Source: an uncultured Prevotellaceae bacterium (GTDB lineage Bacteria > Bacteroidota > Bacteroidia > Bacteroidales > Muribaculaceae). From it: a DNA stretch of 9,586 bases. Within the stretch, counting starts at the first letter, position 1, and each line of letters begins with the position of its first letter. Both the position numbers and the translations under genes were made by a program. Where the stretch lies: assembly GCA_945983195.1 (NCBI GenBank), contig CAMFSS010000059.1:1-9586 (forward strand), read 5' to 3'. The notes under the pieces were generated by a model. That model was not told the origin of the DNA and did no database searches. It was given only the letters and a program-made list of their open reading frames with translations. Below are positions 1 to 6,125 of this stretch, one piece after another.

Positions 1-30
1 TATTATAGTATTTTTTGCATTTTTTGGGGG

Positions 31-54
31 TTTTTTAGCTTACAATCGAAAAAA
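31..54. promoter_or_regulatory. degenerate palindrome upstream of the first ATPase
   Basis: This 24-bp site has a T6 left flank and an A6 right flank around the core TTAGCTTACAATCGAA. Its right half, TTACAATCGAAAAAAT (40-55), is identical over 16 bp to the right half of the third palindrome at 3753-3776. The left half differs at the CGA positions, so the dyad is decayed here. It ends 5 bp before the -7 box at 60-67 and covers the place where a -33 element should be. That is a good position for an operator, although no binding protein can be named. Confidence 0.5.
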
Positions 55-59
55 TGTAT

Positions 60-67
60 TATATTTG
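60..67 (+). promoter_or_regulatory. Bacteroidota -7 promoter box of the first ATPase
   Basis: TATATTTG matches the Bacteroidota -7 consensus TAnnTTTG exactly. No clear -33 TTG is visible; that position lies inside the degenerate palindrome. The box ends 21 nt before the ATG at 89, leaving a short leader. A TTG that would extend the reading frame to 65 falls inside this box, which argues against that upstream start. Confidence 0.6.
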
Positions 68-88
68 TGGAAAAAATGTAGGTTACTG

Positions 89-1357
89 ATGGACGGATTA
101 ATAGATGAATTAAGAAAATACAATCTGTGGAATGGCAACAAGATTCAGTGTGGCTTCATTCGCACTCATTATCTCGATTGTGTGAAACGCTACATTGGTG
201 GTCATGTGGTAAAGGTTCTCACAGGGCAGCGCCGTGTCGGGAAAAGCTACATTATGCGTCAAATTGCTCGGATGCTTGTGGAAGAAGGCGTGAATAGCAA
301 TAACATTTTGATTGTTAACCGTGAGTTTGCAGCTTTTGATTCTATCAAGACATACCACGACTTCGTGAAACTCGTCGATGAATATCGTGCCTGTTTCAAG
401 CCGGAGGGGTGCGTGTATCTGTTTATTGACGAAGTTCAGGAGATAGAGGACTGGGAGCGCATCGTGAATTCCTATTCACAAGATTATGCATATCCGTATG
501 AAGTGTTTATCTCCGGTTCCAACTCAAAGATGTTTTCAGGCGAATTAGCAACTCTGCTCTCAGGTCGTTACATTGAAATCCCCATTTTTCCACTTTCCTA
601 CGATGAATACACTGAGGCTCATGGCTTGGACAAGGGCCGACAGAGCTATATGCAATATATGGCTGACAGTGGCTATCCTGAATTGCTTAATTTCACCGAT
701 AGTGATGTAAAGCGAAACTACATATCCGGGCTTCGTGACACGGTATTGCTGAAAGACGTGATAAGCCGCTATGCGATACGTGATGTGAATCTGCTCGACG
801 ACTTGTTTGTCTATATAGTCAATAATGCCTCATGCCTTTTGTCTGTAAGCAGTATTGTGAATTATCTAAAAAGTCGCGGACGAAAAGTCTCTTACGACAC
901 TGTTGCTACCTACATCGACCATATTGAGTCGGCTTATCTCATTCACCGTGCATTGCGCTTCAATATCCGTGGAAAGGAGGTTGTGGCAGGTCAATACAAA
1001 TACTATGCCAATGATTTGGCATTCAAGAATTTCCTATACGGAGGCTATAGCTACGGCATAGGATATATGCTCGAAAACTTAGTGTATTTGCAGTTGATAG
1101 CCGCAGGTTACACGGTGTATGTAGGCTCTATCAAAGACAAGGAGGTTGACTTTGTGGCTTGCAAGAACGACCGCCGCATATACGTGCAGGCAACCTATAT
1201 GCTTGTAGAAGAAGCTACCATTGAGCGCGAGTATTCACCACTCCAGCTTGTCCCCGACAATTATGAGAAACTGGTGGTGTCGCTCGACGACATTCAGCTC
1301 CCCTCCCGCAACGGCATCGAGCACGTCCAAGCCTGGAACCTAACCAACCGCCTGTAA
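89..1357 (+). CDS. AAA_14/DUF4143 family ATP-binding protein
   Basis: This encodes a 422-residue P-loop ATPase of the AAA_14 plus DUF4143 type, common and patchy in Bacteroidales and without a settled function. The Walker A motif GQRRVGKS is at residues 46-53. Walker B (YLFIDEVQ) has its acidic pair at D114-E115. It is followed by the family stretch FISGSNSKMF and the GRYIEIPIFPLSYDEY segment. The C-terminal part has the DUF4143 pattern EVDFV (D354) followed by YVQATY, where Q367 replaces the lysine of an active PD-(D/E)xK site, so nuclease activity is unlikely. I chose the ATG at 89; a frame extension to a TTG at 65 overlaps the promoter box. The length is normal for the family and no truncation is visible. 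The next gene starts 62 bp downstream in AT-rich sequence. Confidence 0.9.
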   Translation: MDGLIDELRKYNLWNGNKIQCGFIRTHYLDCVKRYIGGHVVKVLTGQRRVGKSYIMRQIARMLVEEGVNSNNILIVNREFAAFDSIKTYHDFVKLVDEYRACFKPEGCVYLFIDEVQEIEDWERIVNSYSQDYAYPYEVFISGSNSKMFSGELATLLSGRYIEIPIFPLSYDEYTEAHGLDKGRQSYMQYMADSGYPELLNFTDSDVKRNYISGLRDTVLLKDVISRYAIRDVNLLDDLFVYIVNNASCLLSVSSIVNYLKSRGRKVSYDTVATYIDHIESAYLIHRALRFNIRGKEVVAGQYKYYANDLAFKNFLYGGYSYGIGYMLENLVYLQLIAAGYTVYVGSIKDKEVDFVACKNDRRIYVQATYMLVEEATIEREYSPLQLVPDNYEKLVVSLDDIQLPSRNGIEHVQAWNLTNRL

Positions 1358-1419
1358 TGAATACAATATTTTATTAATCCAATATTAACAATTCAATAAT
1401 AATTAACTTTCAATTTATT

Positions 1420-1974
1420 ATGCAAAAGATTGATACATATCTGATTACTTGGTATGGCCCGTTTTCTTCAAAAGAAGATTTAAGGGATTGGGAAATTACT
1501 CGTCCGGAAACATTTAACCTTTATGCGTTCCACGCAAAAACCAAAGGTAACCGCAACAAATATTATTGTGGTATGACGTTCAAGCAAACCGTAGGTAACC
1601 GCCTGAAAAATCATGATCACCATATACATGATTTTGAAAATGAGAATACACTTCAGCTACAAATTTGGATTGGTTGTATAGCAAATATAAAACCCAAAGA
1701 ATACGACGTTAGAGTCTGCGAGAACATTATTACAAGTGTATTAGCAAACATTAGTGTCGGAGAAAAGCACCTTGAGAATAAGACGAATAAGAAACCTCCT
1801 ATTAATGACGTATATATTATAAACGAATGGTGGAAAATCGATGGTAATGAACTCAAAAAACGACCAAGCAGGAGTATTCCTTCTGTAATTCCTGAAGTAA
1901 TGGTCTATTATAGCGAAGCAAAATCTCTTTATGGTGTGGATAAATTAAAATACCTTGGAGATTTGAAATATTAA
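1420..1974 (+). CDS. GIY-YIG nuclease-like small protein
   Basis: This 184-residue protein is probably related to the GIY-YIG endonuclease fold. The supporting pattern is LYAF (34-37, GIY-like) followed by KYYCGMT (47-53, YIG-like). R61 sits in NRLKNH, the usual place of the catalytic arginine. E101 in VRVCENIITSVL sits where the metal-binding glutamate helix belongs. Isoleucine in YIG is replaced by cysteine. The C-terminal ~75 residues, including INEWWKID, match nothing I recognise. The gene is clearly more AT-rich than the ATPases on either side and has no clear TAnnTTTG box or ribosome site. It could be a separate acquisition, or a passenger or restriction-type nuclease between two ATPases. 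A structure prediction would settle the fold; the residue pattern makes this more likely than not. Confidence 0.6.
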   Translation: MQKIDTYLITWYGPFSSKEDLRDWEITRPETFNLYAFHAKTKGNRNKYYCGMTFKQTVGNRLKNHDHHIHDFENENTLQLQIWIGCIANIKPKEYDVRVCENIITSVLANISVGEKHLENKTNKKPPINDVYIINEWWKIDGNELKKRPSRSIPSVIPEVMVYYSEAKSLYGVDKLKYLGDLKY

Positions 1975-2059
1975 AGATGAATATTGTTACGGTTGATTAC
2001 TCTTATGTTCTTGACGACATAATTTCATACTAAGCTGTAGCATTTTATATGAAATTTTG

Positions 2060-2128
2060 GAAAAAAACAGCGATAGTGGGCGAAAAGGGGCAAAAATCGG
2101 CACTTTTCGCCCGGTATCGGCATGTTTT
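2060..2128. repeat. 69-bp direct repeat, left copy, with imperfect hairpin
   Basis: This matches 3610-3678 at 66 of 69 positions; the differences are at 2076, 2077 and 2123. It contains arms 2071-2087 and 2103-2119 around a 15-nt loop. Two changes in the left arm (AG in place of CC) give one mismatch and one G-T wobble, so the stem is weaker than in the right copy. It lies just upstream of the second ATPase's promoter. A long reading frame from an ATG at 2049 runs through it, but that is best explained as read-through of a non-coding repeat. Confidence 0.85.
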
Positions 2129-2142
2129 TCAAAGAAAAGTTG

Positions 2143-2150
2143 TAAATTTG
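2143..2150 (+). promoter_or_regulatory. Bacteroidota -7 promoter box of the second ATPase
   Basis: TAAATTTG matches TAnnTTTG exactly and lies 18 nt before the ATG at 2169. No good -33 TTG is seen at the usual spacing; a T5 run at 2125-2129 is the nearest candidate. The box places transcription start downstream of the reading-frame ATG at 2049 and so decides the start of the ATPase. Confidence 0.55.
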
Positions 2151-2168
2151 CCATTGTCTAATAGATTT

Positions 2169-3596
2169 ATGGTTATGACTGATGAGATTATTGGCAGGCA
2201 CAAGGAGCAGGCATTGCTGAGTGAATATCTTGGCTCAGGCAGGGCTGAGTTCATTGCAGTGTATGGTCGTCGCCGTGTGGGGAAGACGTTCCTTATTCGC
2301 AAATACTTCAAGAATACATTTGCATTTGATATGACCGGAGTGCTCGAAGGCACTCGCATAGAACAAATGGCTGCCTTCAATACAGCCTTGAAAATCTATG
2401 GCTATCACGGCAAGAAATGCAACACATGGCTCGACGCATTTTTTGCGCTTCGTGAATTGATTGAGCGAAATATGCGCGAGGGAGAGAGACAGGTGATTTT
2501 CATCGATGAATTGCCATGCCTTGATACAGCTAAAGCCGGATTTGTGAACGCATTGGGACACTTTTGGAACAGTTGGGCTAATTGGCACCCCGAGATAATG
2601 CTTATTGTCTGCGGCTCAGCGACTTCGTGGATGGTAAGGAATGTGATTGACAACCATGGTGGACTTCACGACCGTGTCACTCATGAAATGGCATTGCACC
2701 AGTTCTCACTGTCGGAGGCTGAGGAATTTTTTAATGCCAAGGGCTTTGTGTGGAATCGGCTGAGTGTGATGCAAGCCTATATGGCAGTGGGTGGCGTGCC
2801 ATACTATATGAGCCTTTTCAACCGAAAGGAAAGTCCCGCAATGGCTATCGACCGACTCTTCTTCGTGGATAAAGCTGAGATGAGAAGTGAATATCGACGC
2901 CTATTTTCATCTCTTTTCCGCAATCCTCAGCCATATCTCGACATAATTACAGTGCTTGCTTCCAAGCGAAATGGATTGACTCGTGACGAAATATCACAGC
3001 TCCTTGGCAGTCCCAACAATGGGCATCTGGGGGATATGCTTACCGACTTGGAGTATTGCGATTTTATCAGAAAATACCGTGTACAAGGGAAGGGCGTAAA
3101 GCGTAACTCTGCCATATATCAATTGGTCGATTTCTACACTATATTTTATCACACTTATGTGAAGTCTACCTCTGGGAATGATGGCTTCTGGACTCAAAAC
3201 CTTGAAACTCCAAGGGTGAACACCTGGTATGGGCTTGCATTCGAACGGATTTGCCAAGCTCATATATTGCAGATTAAAGCGGCTCTCGGCATATCGGGAA
3301 TAAGGAGCAACGTCTATTCGTGGCGCAGTTCAAGCTCTGAGAAAGGTGCTCAGATTGATATGATAATTGACCGTGCCGACAACACTCTCAACATCTGCGA
3401 AATTAAATATAGCAAGGGTGAATATGACCTTAAAAAAGATGAATACCTAAAAATAAGGAATCGCATTGACTCATTTGTCAACGAAACCTCCCAAAGGAGT
3501 TCCATTGTGCCAACACTAATCACTACATTTGGCGTGGTGCGTGGTGCTTACAGCGACCAGATTCCTATTCAATTGACTCTTGATGACTTGTTTTGA
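2169..3596 (+). CDS. AAA ATPase with DUF234-type PD-(D/E)xK C-terminal domain
   Basis: This 475-residue protein belongs to the ATPase_2/DUF234-like class, distinct from the first ATPase. Walker A is GRRRVGKT (33-40). Walker B is VIFIDELP, with D113-E114. The segment IMLIVCGSATSWM follows, as expected for sensor strand 4 of this P-loop class. A helical and winged-helix-like middle (LTRDEISQLLG) precedes the C-terminal domain. There, GAQIDMIID (D397) and ICEIKYS (E411, K413) form a complete D...ExK site, so nuclease chemistry is possible, unlike in the first ATPase. I chose the ATG at 2169 (MVMTDEIIGR; 2175 is also possible) because the 40-residue extension back to 2049 is encoded by the 69-bp repeat and precedes the promoter. 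The gene is flanked by copies of that repeat, as though gene and repeats form one cassette. Cellular role unknown. Confidence 0.88.
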   Translation: MVMTDEIIGRHKEQALLSEYLGSGRAEFIAVYGRRRVGKTFLIRKYFKNTFAFDMTGVLEGTRIEQMAAFNTALKIYGYHGKKCNTWLDAFFALRELIERNMREGERQVIFIDELPCLDTAKAGFVNALGHFWNSWANWHPEIMLIVCGSATSWMVRNVIDNHGGLHDRVTHEMALHQFSLSEAEEFFNAKGFVWNRLSVMQAYMAVGGVPYYMSLFNRKESPAMAIDRLFFVDKAEMRSEYRRLFSSLFRNPQPYLDIITVLASKRNGLTRDEISQLLGSPNNGHLGDMLTDLEYCDFIRKYRVQGKGVKRNSAIYQLVDFYTIFYHTYVKSTSGNDGFWTQNLETPRVNTWYGLAFERICQAHILQIKAALGISGIRSNVYSWRSSSSEKGAQIDMIIDRADNTLNICEIKYSKGEYDLKKDEYLKIRNRIDSFVNETSQRSSIVPTLITTFGVVRGAYSDQIPIQLTLDDLF

Positions 3597-3609
3597 ACCT
3601 GATAAAGCA

Positions 3610-3678
3610 GAAAAAAACAGCGATACCGGGCGAAAAGGGGCAAAAATCGGCACTTTTCGCCCGGTATCGGCACGTTTT
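3610..3678. repeat. 69-bp direct repeat, right copy, with perfect 17-bp stem
   Basis: This is the right-hand copy of the repeat at 2060-2128. Its arms 3621-3637 and 3653-3669 form a perfect 17-bp inverted repeat around a 15-nt loop. It starts 13 bp after the stop codon of the second ATPase. Its last two bases are shared with the first of the 40-bp-spaced palindromes. The motif ATCGGCAC-TTTTCG also occurs twice within the repeat (3647-3658 and 3666-3680, the second with one extra G). Confidence 0.85.
3611..3669 (-). terminator. candidate intrinsic terminator of the minus-strand operon
   Basis: Read on the minus strand, the perfect 17-bp stem (3669-3653 with 3637-3621) is followed after three bases (CTG) by seven Ts (complement of 3617-3611). 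That is the layout of a factor-independent terminator, about 108 nt past the stop of the S-component gene at 3777. On the plus strand only a T4 run follows at distance, so termination of the ATPase transcript would be weaker. Confidence 0.5.
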
Positions 3679-3776
3679 CGATTATAATCGAATATTTTGC
3701 CAAAATTGGAAGTTCTTTCGATTATAATCGAAACTTTATGGTATTTTGCGAGTTTTTTCGATTACAATCGAAAAAA
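3677..3776. repeat. three palindromes at exact 40-bp spacing
   Basis: TTCGATTATAATCGAA occurs at 3677-3692 and 3717-3732, both perfect dyads. TTCGATTACAATCGAA occurs at 3757-3772, imperfect only at the centre and extended by T and A runs to 3753-3776. The centres are exactly 40 bp apart, close to four helical turns, so the sites face the same side of the helix. The linkers share TATTTTGC. The last site directly abuts the stop codon of the minus-strand S-component gene. The third unit and its left context resemble positions 1-55, upstream of the first ATPase. This suggests an operator or recognition array, possibly the leader of an ATPase gene no longer present here. Confidence 0.8.
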
Positions 3777-4289
3777 TCAGCGGCGGAGTAGACGGGTGAC
3801 TACCAGCCAGCCGCCGATAATTTGCAACAACATTCCGGGAATGCCTATGCGGAAGTCTTGTAGTGCCACTTGGAGGCTGCCGGTGAGAAGCCATTCGCCA
3901 AGTGTGCCTACCGCCTGATAGGCGAGCACTACGGCGGCGAAGAGCAGGAGTGTCGCTTTCTGCCATCGCCATGCCGCATAGCCGGCTGCAATTGCCAGCA
4001 GCGACGATTTCATCATGATTGCCGGCACTACTGCCGGGGCTGGCATACCGAAAAGCAGTGAATTGACTACAGGCGACAGCAGGGCGGTGAGAAGCCCCAC
4101 TTTCCAGCCGTATTTATAGGCCCCTACAAGAGTGAAGAAGTAGATTGGCAGCCACATCATTCCCCCTTTTGGCACAAGATGGAATATTTGTGGCAGCATA
4201 ATGTTGCCTGCTACGAACAGCAAGGCAGCCAGATAGGTACGCGCTTCTGTGTAGTTGAAGCTATAAAGTCGAAGTGTGGTTGTTGCCAT
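3777..4289 (-). CDS. ECF-type transporter S component
   Basis: This 170-residue, highly hydrophobic protein has about five or six membrane segments, for example ~20-36, ~46-60, ~64-80, ~86-106, ~112-130 and ~148-166. The loop LLSPVVNSLLFGMPAP, between two helices, is typical of the substrate-binding subunits of energy-coupling factor transporters in Bacteroidota. Such subunits capture a vitamin or other small molecule and share EcfA/EcfA'/EcfT with other S components. No energising genes are seen here, so it would have to use a module encoded elsewhere. It is the last gene of the operon, 2 bp after the DUF1893 stop, and its own stop abuts the palindrome array. The substrate cannot be read from sequence; operon context would suggest a cofactor or redox-linked metabolite. 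The family call is by overall look and context. Confidence 0.75.
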   Translation of the reverse strand: MATTTLRLYSFNYTEARTYLAALLFVAGNIMLPQIFHLVPKGGMMWLPIYFFTLVGAYKYGWKVGLLTALLSPVVNSLLFGMPAPAVVPAIMMKSSLLAIAAGYAAWRWQKATLLLFAAVVLAYQAVGTLGEWLLTGSLQVALQDFRIGIPGMLLQIIGGWLVVTRLLRR

Positions 4290-4291
4290 AA

Positions 4292-4714
4292 TCAGAGTTT
4301 TTGTTGCGTTATTTTGTTGATAAATTCATCTATCAGCGGCAGACATTCAGCCGCAGTGTTGCAATTGCTGCACAGAGCCTCCACCGGGCACATGTCATCG
4401 CCCTTGCGGTTGATGATGTGAGGCACTTCACGCCCAAATGTCACCTCTATGCCGCTATCGCGCAGCAGGAGTAGGGCAGGAGTGCTTACGACATCGGCAT
4501 GGAGGACTTTCACTCCACCGAGAATCATCAGTGCGGCAGCTCCTTTGCCTACTACCTTGTCGGCTACCGATGCACCGCCGAGCAATGATGGCTCGCAGCG
4601 CAGCAGCCGGTGAAGGTCGGCGACACCGCGTCCGTCGAATGTGCGTGTGTCGTTGCCATTTCTTACCACAAGGGAGTGGCAGCCGGCGTGCAGCATCGAA
4701 ATGAGCGATTCCAT
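4292..4714 (-). CDS. DUF1893 family protein with four-cysteine tail
   Basis: This 140-residue protein of the DUF1893 family (PF08973) is related in fold to the cytidine deaminase-like superfamily through the Thermotoga protein TM1506. The family core GGASVADKVVGKGAA is at 46-60, followed by LHADVVSTPALLLL and the GIEVTFGREVPHIINRKGD stretch. The classical deaminase zinc motif HAE/PCxxC is not present. After the NR motif (102-103) come C109, C115, C118 and C124, spaced C-x5-C-x2-C-x5-C, a plausible metal or Fe-S ligand set. Its ATG overlaps the stop of the reductase gene by one base (TGATG), indicating translational coupling. The conserved linkage with Fe-S proteins suggests a redox or cofactor-handling role, but no activity can be assigned. 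Confidence 0.8.
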   Translation of the reverse strand: MESLISMLHAGCHSLVVRNGNDTRTFDGRGVADLHRLLRCEPSLLGGASVADKVVGKGAAALMILGGVKVLHADVVSTPALLLLRDSGIEVTFGREVPHIINRKGDDMCPVEALCSNCNTAAECLPLIDEFINKITQQKL

Positions 4715-6096
4715 CAGTCAGCGTTTTGCTTCAGGCGTTCAACGTAGGCATCAATGCGGTGCAGCTCGTTGGGTATGTTGATGCGTTGCGGGCAGTGCGG
4801 ACTGCAACGGTTGCAGCCTATGCAGTGGCTGGCTTGGCGCAGCTTAGGCACTGAGCGGTCATATCCCACAAGGAACGCACGTCGTGCGCGACGGAAGTTC
4901 TCGTCAGTCGCATCTTCGGAGATATTCCCCTCGTTGAGGCACTTGTTGTAGTGCAGCAGGATTGATGGTATGTCGATGCCGTATGGGCACGGCATGCAGT
5001 ATTTGCAGTCGTTGCACGGAATGGTCTGCCATTCCATCATCTGCGTAGCCACATTCTGCAAGAAGTGGAAATCATCGTCGGTGAGCGGATCCAGCGGACA
5101 GTAGGTGCGCAGATTGTCTTCAAGGTGCTCCATGCGCGTCATTCCGCTCAGCACTGTGAGTACACCGGGCTTGCTTCCGGCAAATCGGAATGCCCACGAA
5201 GCCACGCTGCGTTCAGGCTCGCGCTGCTTGAGGCGTGCAACTATGGTGCTCGGCACATTCGAGAGGCGGCCTCCGAGCAGCGGCTCCATGATTATGGCAG
5301 GAATGCCGCGCTTTTCAAGTTCGCCGTAGAGGTACTCGGCATCAGTGTTCGACGGATTGATTTGCTTGGCGTATTTCCAGTCGAGATAGTTGAGCTGAAT
5401 CTGCACGAAGTCCCACTTGTATTCATCGTGGCGCGAGAGCAGATAGTCGAACACGCGAATGTCGCCGTGATAGGAGAAGCCGAGATTGCGAATGCGTCCG
5501 GCTTTGCGCTCCTCCACAAGGAAGTTGAGAATGCCATTGTTGATGTATCGGCTTTCAAACTCCTCCATGCCTCCGCCCATTCCCACTGCGTGGAGCAGCA
5601 TATAGTCGATGTAGTCCACTTGCAGCTCGCGGAGCGAGTTTTGGTACATGGCGATTGATGCCTCACGGTTCCACGTTTCACGGGCGAAATTTGAGAGCTT
5701 AGTGGCTATGTAGTATTTGTCGCGCGGATAGCGGCTCAAGGCTATGCCTGTGGCGTGCTCCGATTTTCCGCGGCAGTAGGCTGGCGATGTGTCGAAGTAG
5801 TTCACACCGTGTGCAATTGCGGTGTCGACGAGCCGGTTGACCATCTCCTGGTCTATTTCCTCATCGCCTTCGCGGGCGCTGCGGCCGTCGACCGACGGCA
5901 GGCGCATCATTCCGAATCCGAGAATCGACACATGGTCGCCGGTGGTAGGATTGTCGCGGTAGGTCATCTTGTCGGTGGGTATTTCACCGTCGGGGGCAGT
6001 GCCGTGTTCCTGCTTGGCGCACGATGCAATGCCGGCTGTGACTGCTCCTGCTGCTCCAAGCACTTTCAGGAAGTTTCTGCGTGATAGATTTTCCAT
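4714..6096 (-). CDS. Tat-exported aldo/keto reductase with two [4Fe-4S] motifs
   Basis: This encodes 460 residues. The N-terminus has a twin-arginine motif SRRNFLK (5-11), a hydrophobic stretch, and a lipobox-like IASC with C26, so export by Tat and lipid anchoring are likely. The aldo/keto reductase barrel follows with the full catalytic tetrad: D102 and Y107 in FDTSPAY, K133 in ATKLS, H169 in MLLHAVG. A VLSGMTRMEHLEDNL segment near the barrel's end occupies the usual cofactor-site position. The C-terminal ferredoxin-like part has C361, C364, C367, C370 (CNDCKYCMPCPYGIDIP) and C425, C428, C431, C435 (CIGCNRCSPHCP). Most aldo/keto reductases are cytoplasmic and NADPH-dependent; an exported one with clusters may take electrons from its partner. 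It starts 29 bp after the membrane polyferredoxin gene and overlaps DUF1893 by one base. Substrate unknown. Confidence 0.9.
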   Translation of the reverse strand: MENLSRRNFLKVLGAAGAVTAGIASCAKQEHGTAPDGEIPTDKMTYRDNPTTGDHVSILGFGMMRLPSVDGRSAREGDEEIDQEMVNRLVDTAIAHGVNYFDTSPAYCRGKSEHATGIALSRYPRDKYYIATKLSNFARETWNREASIAMYQNSLRELQVDYIDYMLLHAVGMGGGMEEFESRYINNGILNFLVEERKAGRIRNLGFSYHGDIRVFDYLLSRHDEYKWDFVQIQLNYLDWKYAKQINPSNTDAEYLYGELEKRGIPAIIMEPLLGGRLSNVPSTIVARLKQREPERSVASWAFRFAGSKPGVLTVLSGMTRMEHLEDNLRTYCPLDPLTDDDFHFLQNVATQMMEWQTIPCNDCKYCMPCPYGIDIPSILLHYNKCLNEGNISEDATDENFRRARRAFLVGYDRSVPKLRQASHCIGCNRCSPHCPQRINIPNELHRIDAYVERLKQNAD

Positions 6097-6125
6097 ATTT
6101 CAGATAATTTGTAGGGCTTTTAGTG

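Noticed and set aside
65..88. TTG start for the first ATPase
   Set aside because: The TTG is the last part of the TATATTTG box, so it would precede the transcription start; the ATG at 89 is preferred.
1977..2033. 18-codon ORF directly after the GIY-YIG-like gene (MNIVTVDYSYVLDDIISY)
   Set aside because: Too short to support as a gene; no promoter or family match. It may be a tail or scar, but nothing shows this.
2049..2168. 40-residue N-terminal extension of the second ATPase from the ATG at 2049
   Set aside because: It is encoded by the 69-bp repeat and lies upstream of the -7 box at 2143-2150; the family-like sequence begins at residue 41 of that frame.
5065..5658. 197-residue plus-strand ORF inside the reductase gene
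   Set aside because: It is antisense to a well-supported coding region of GC-rich sequence and has no family features.
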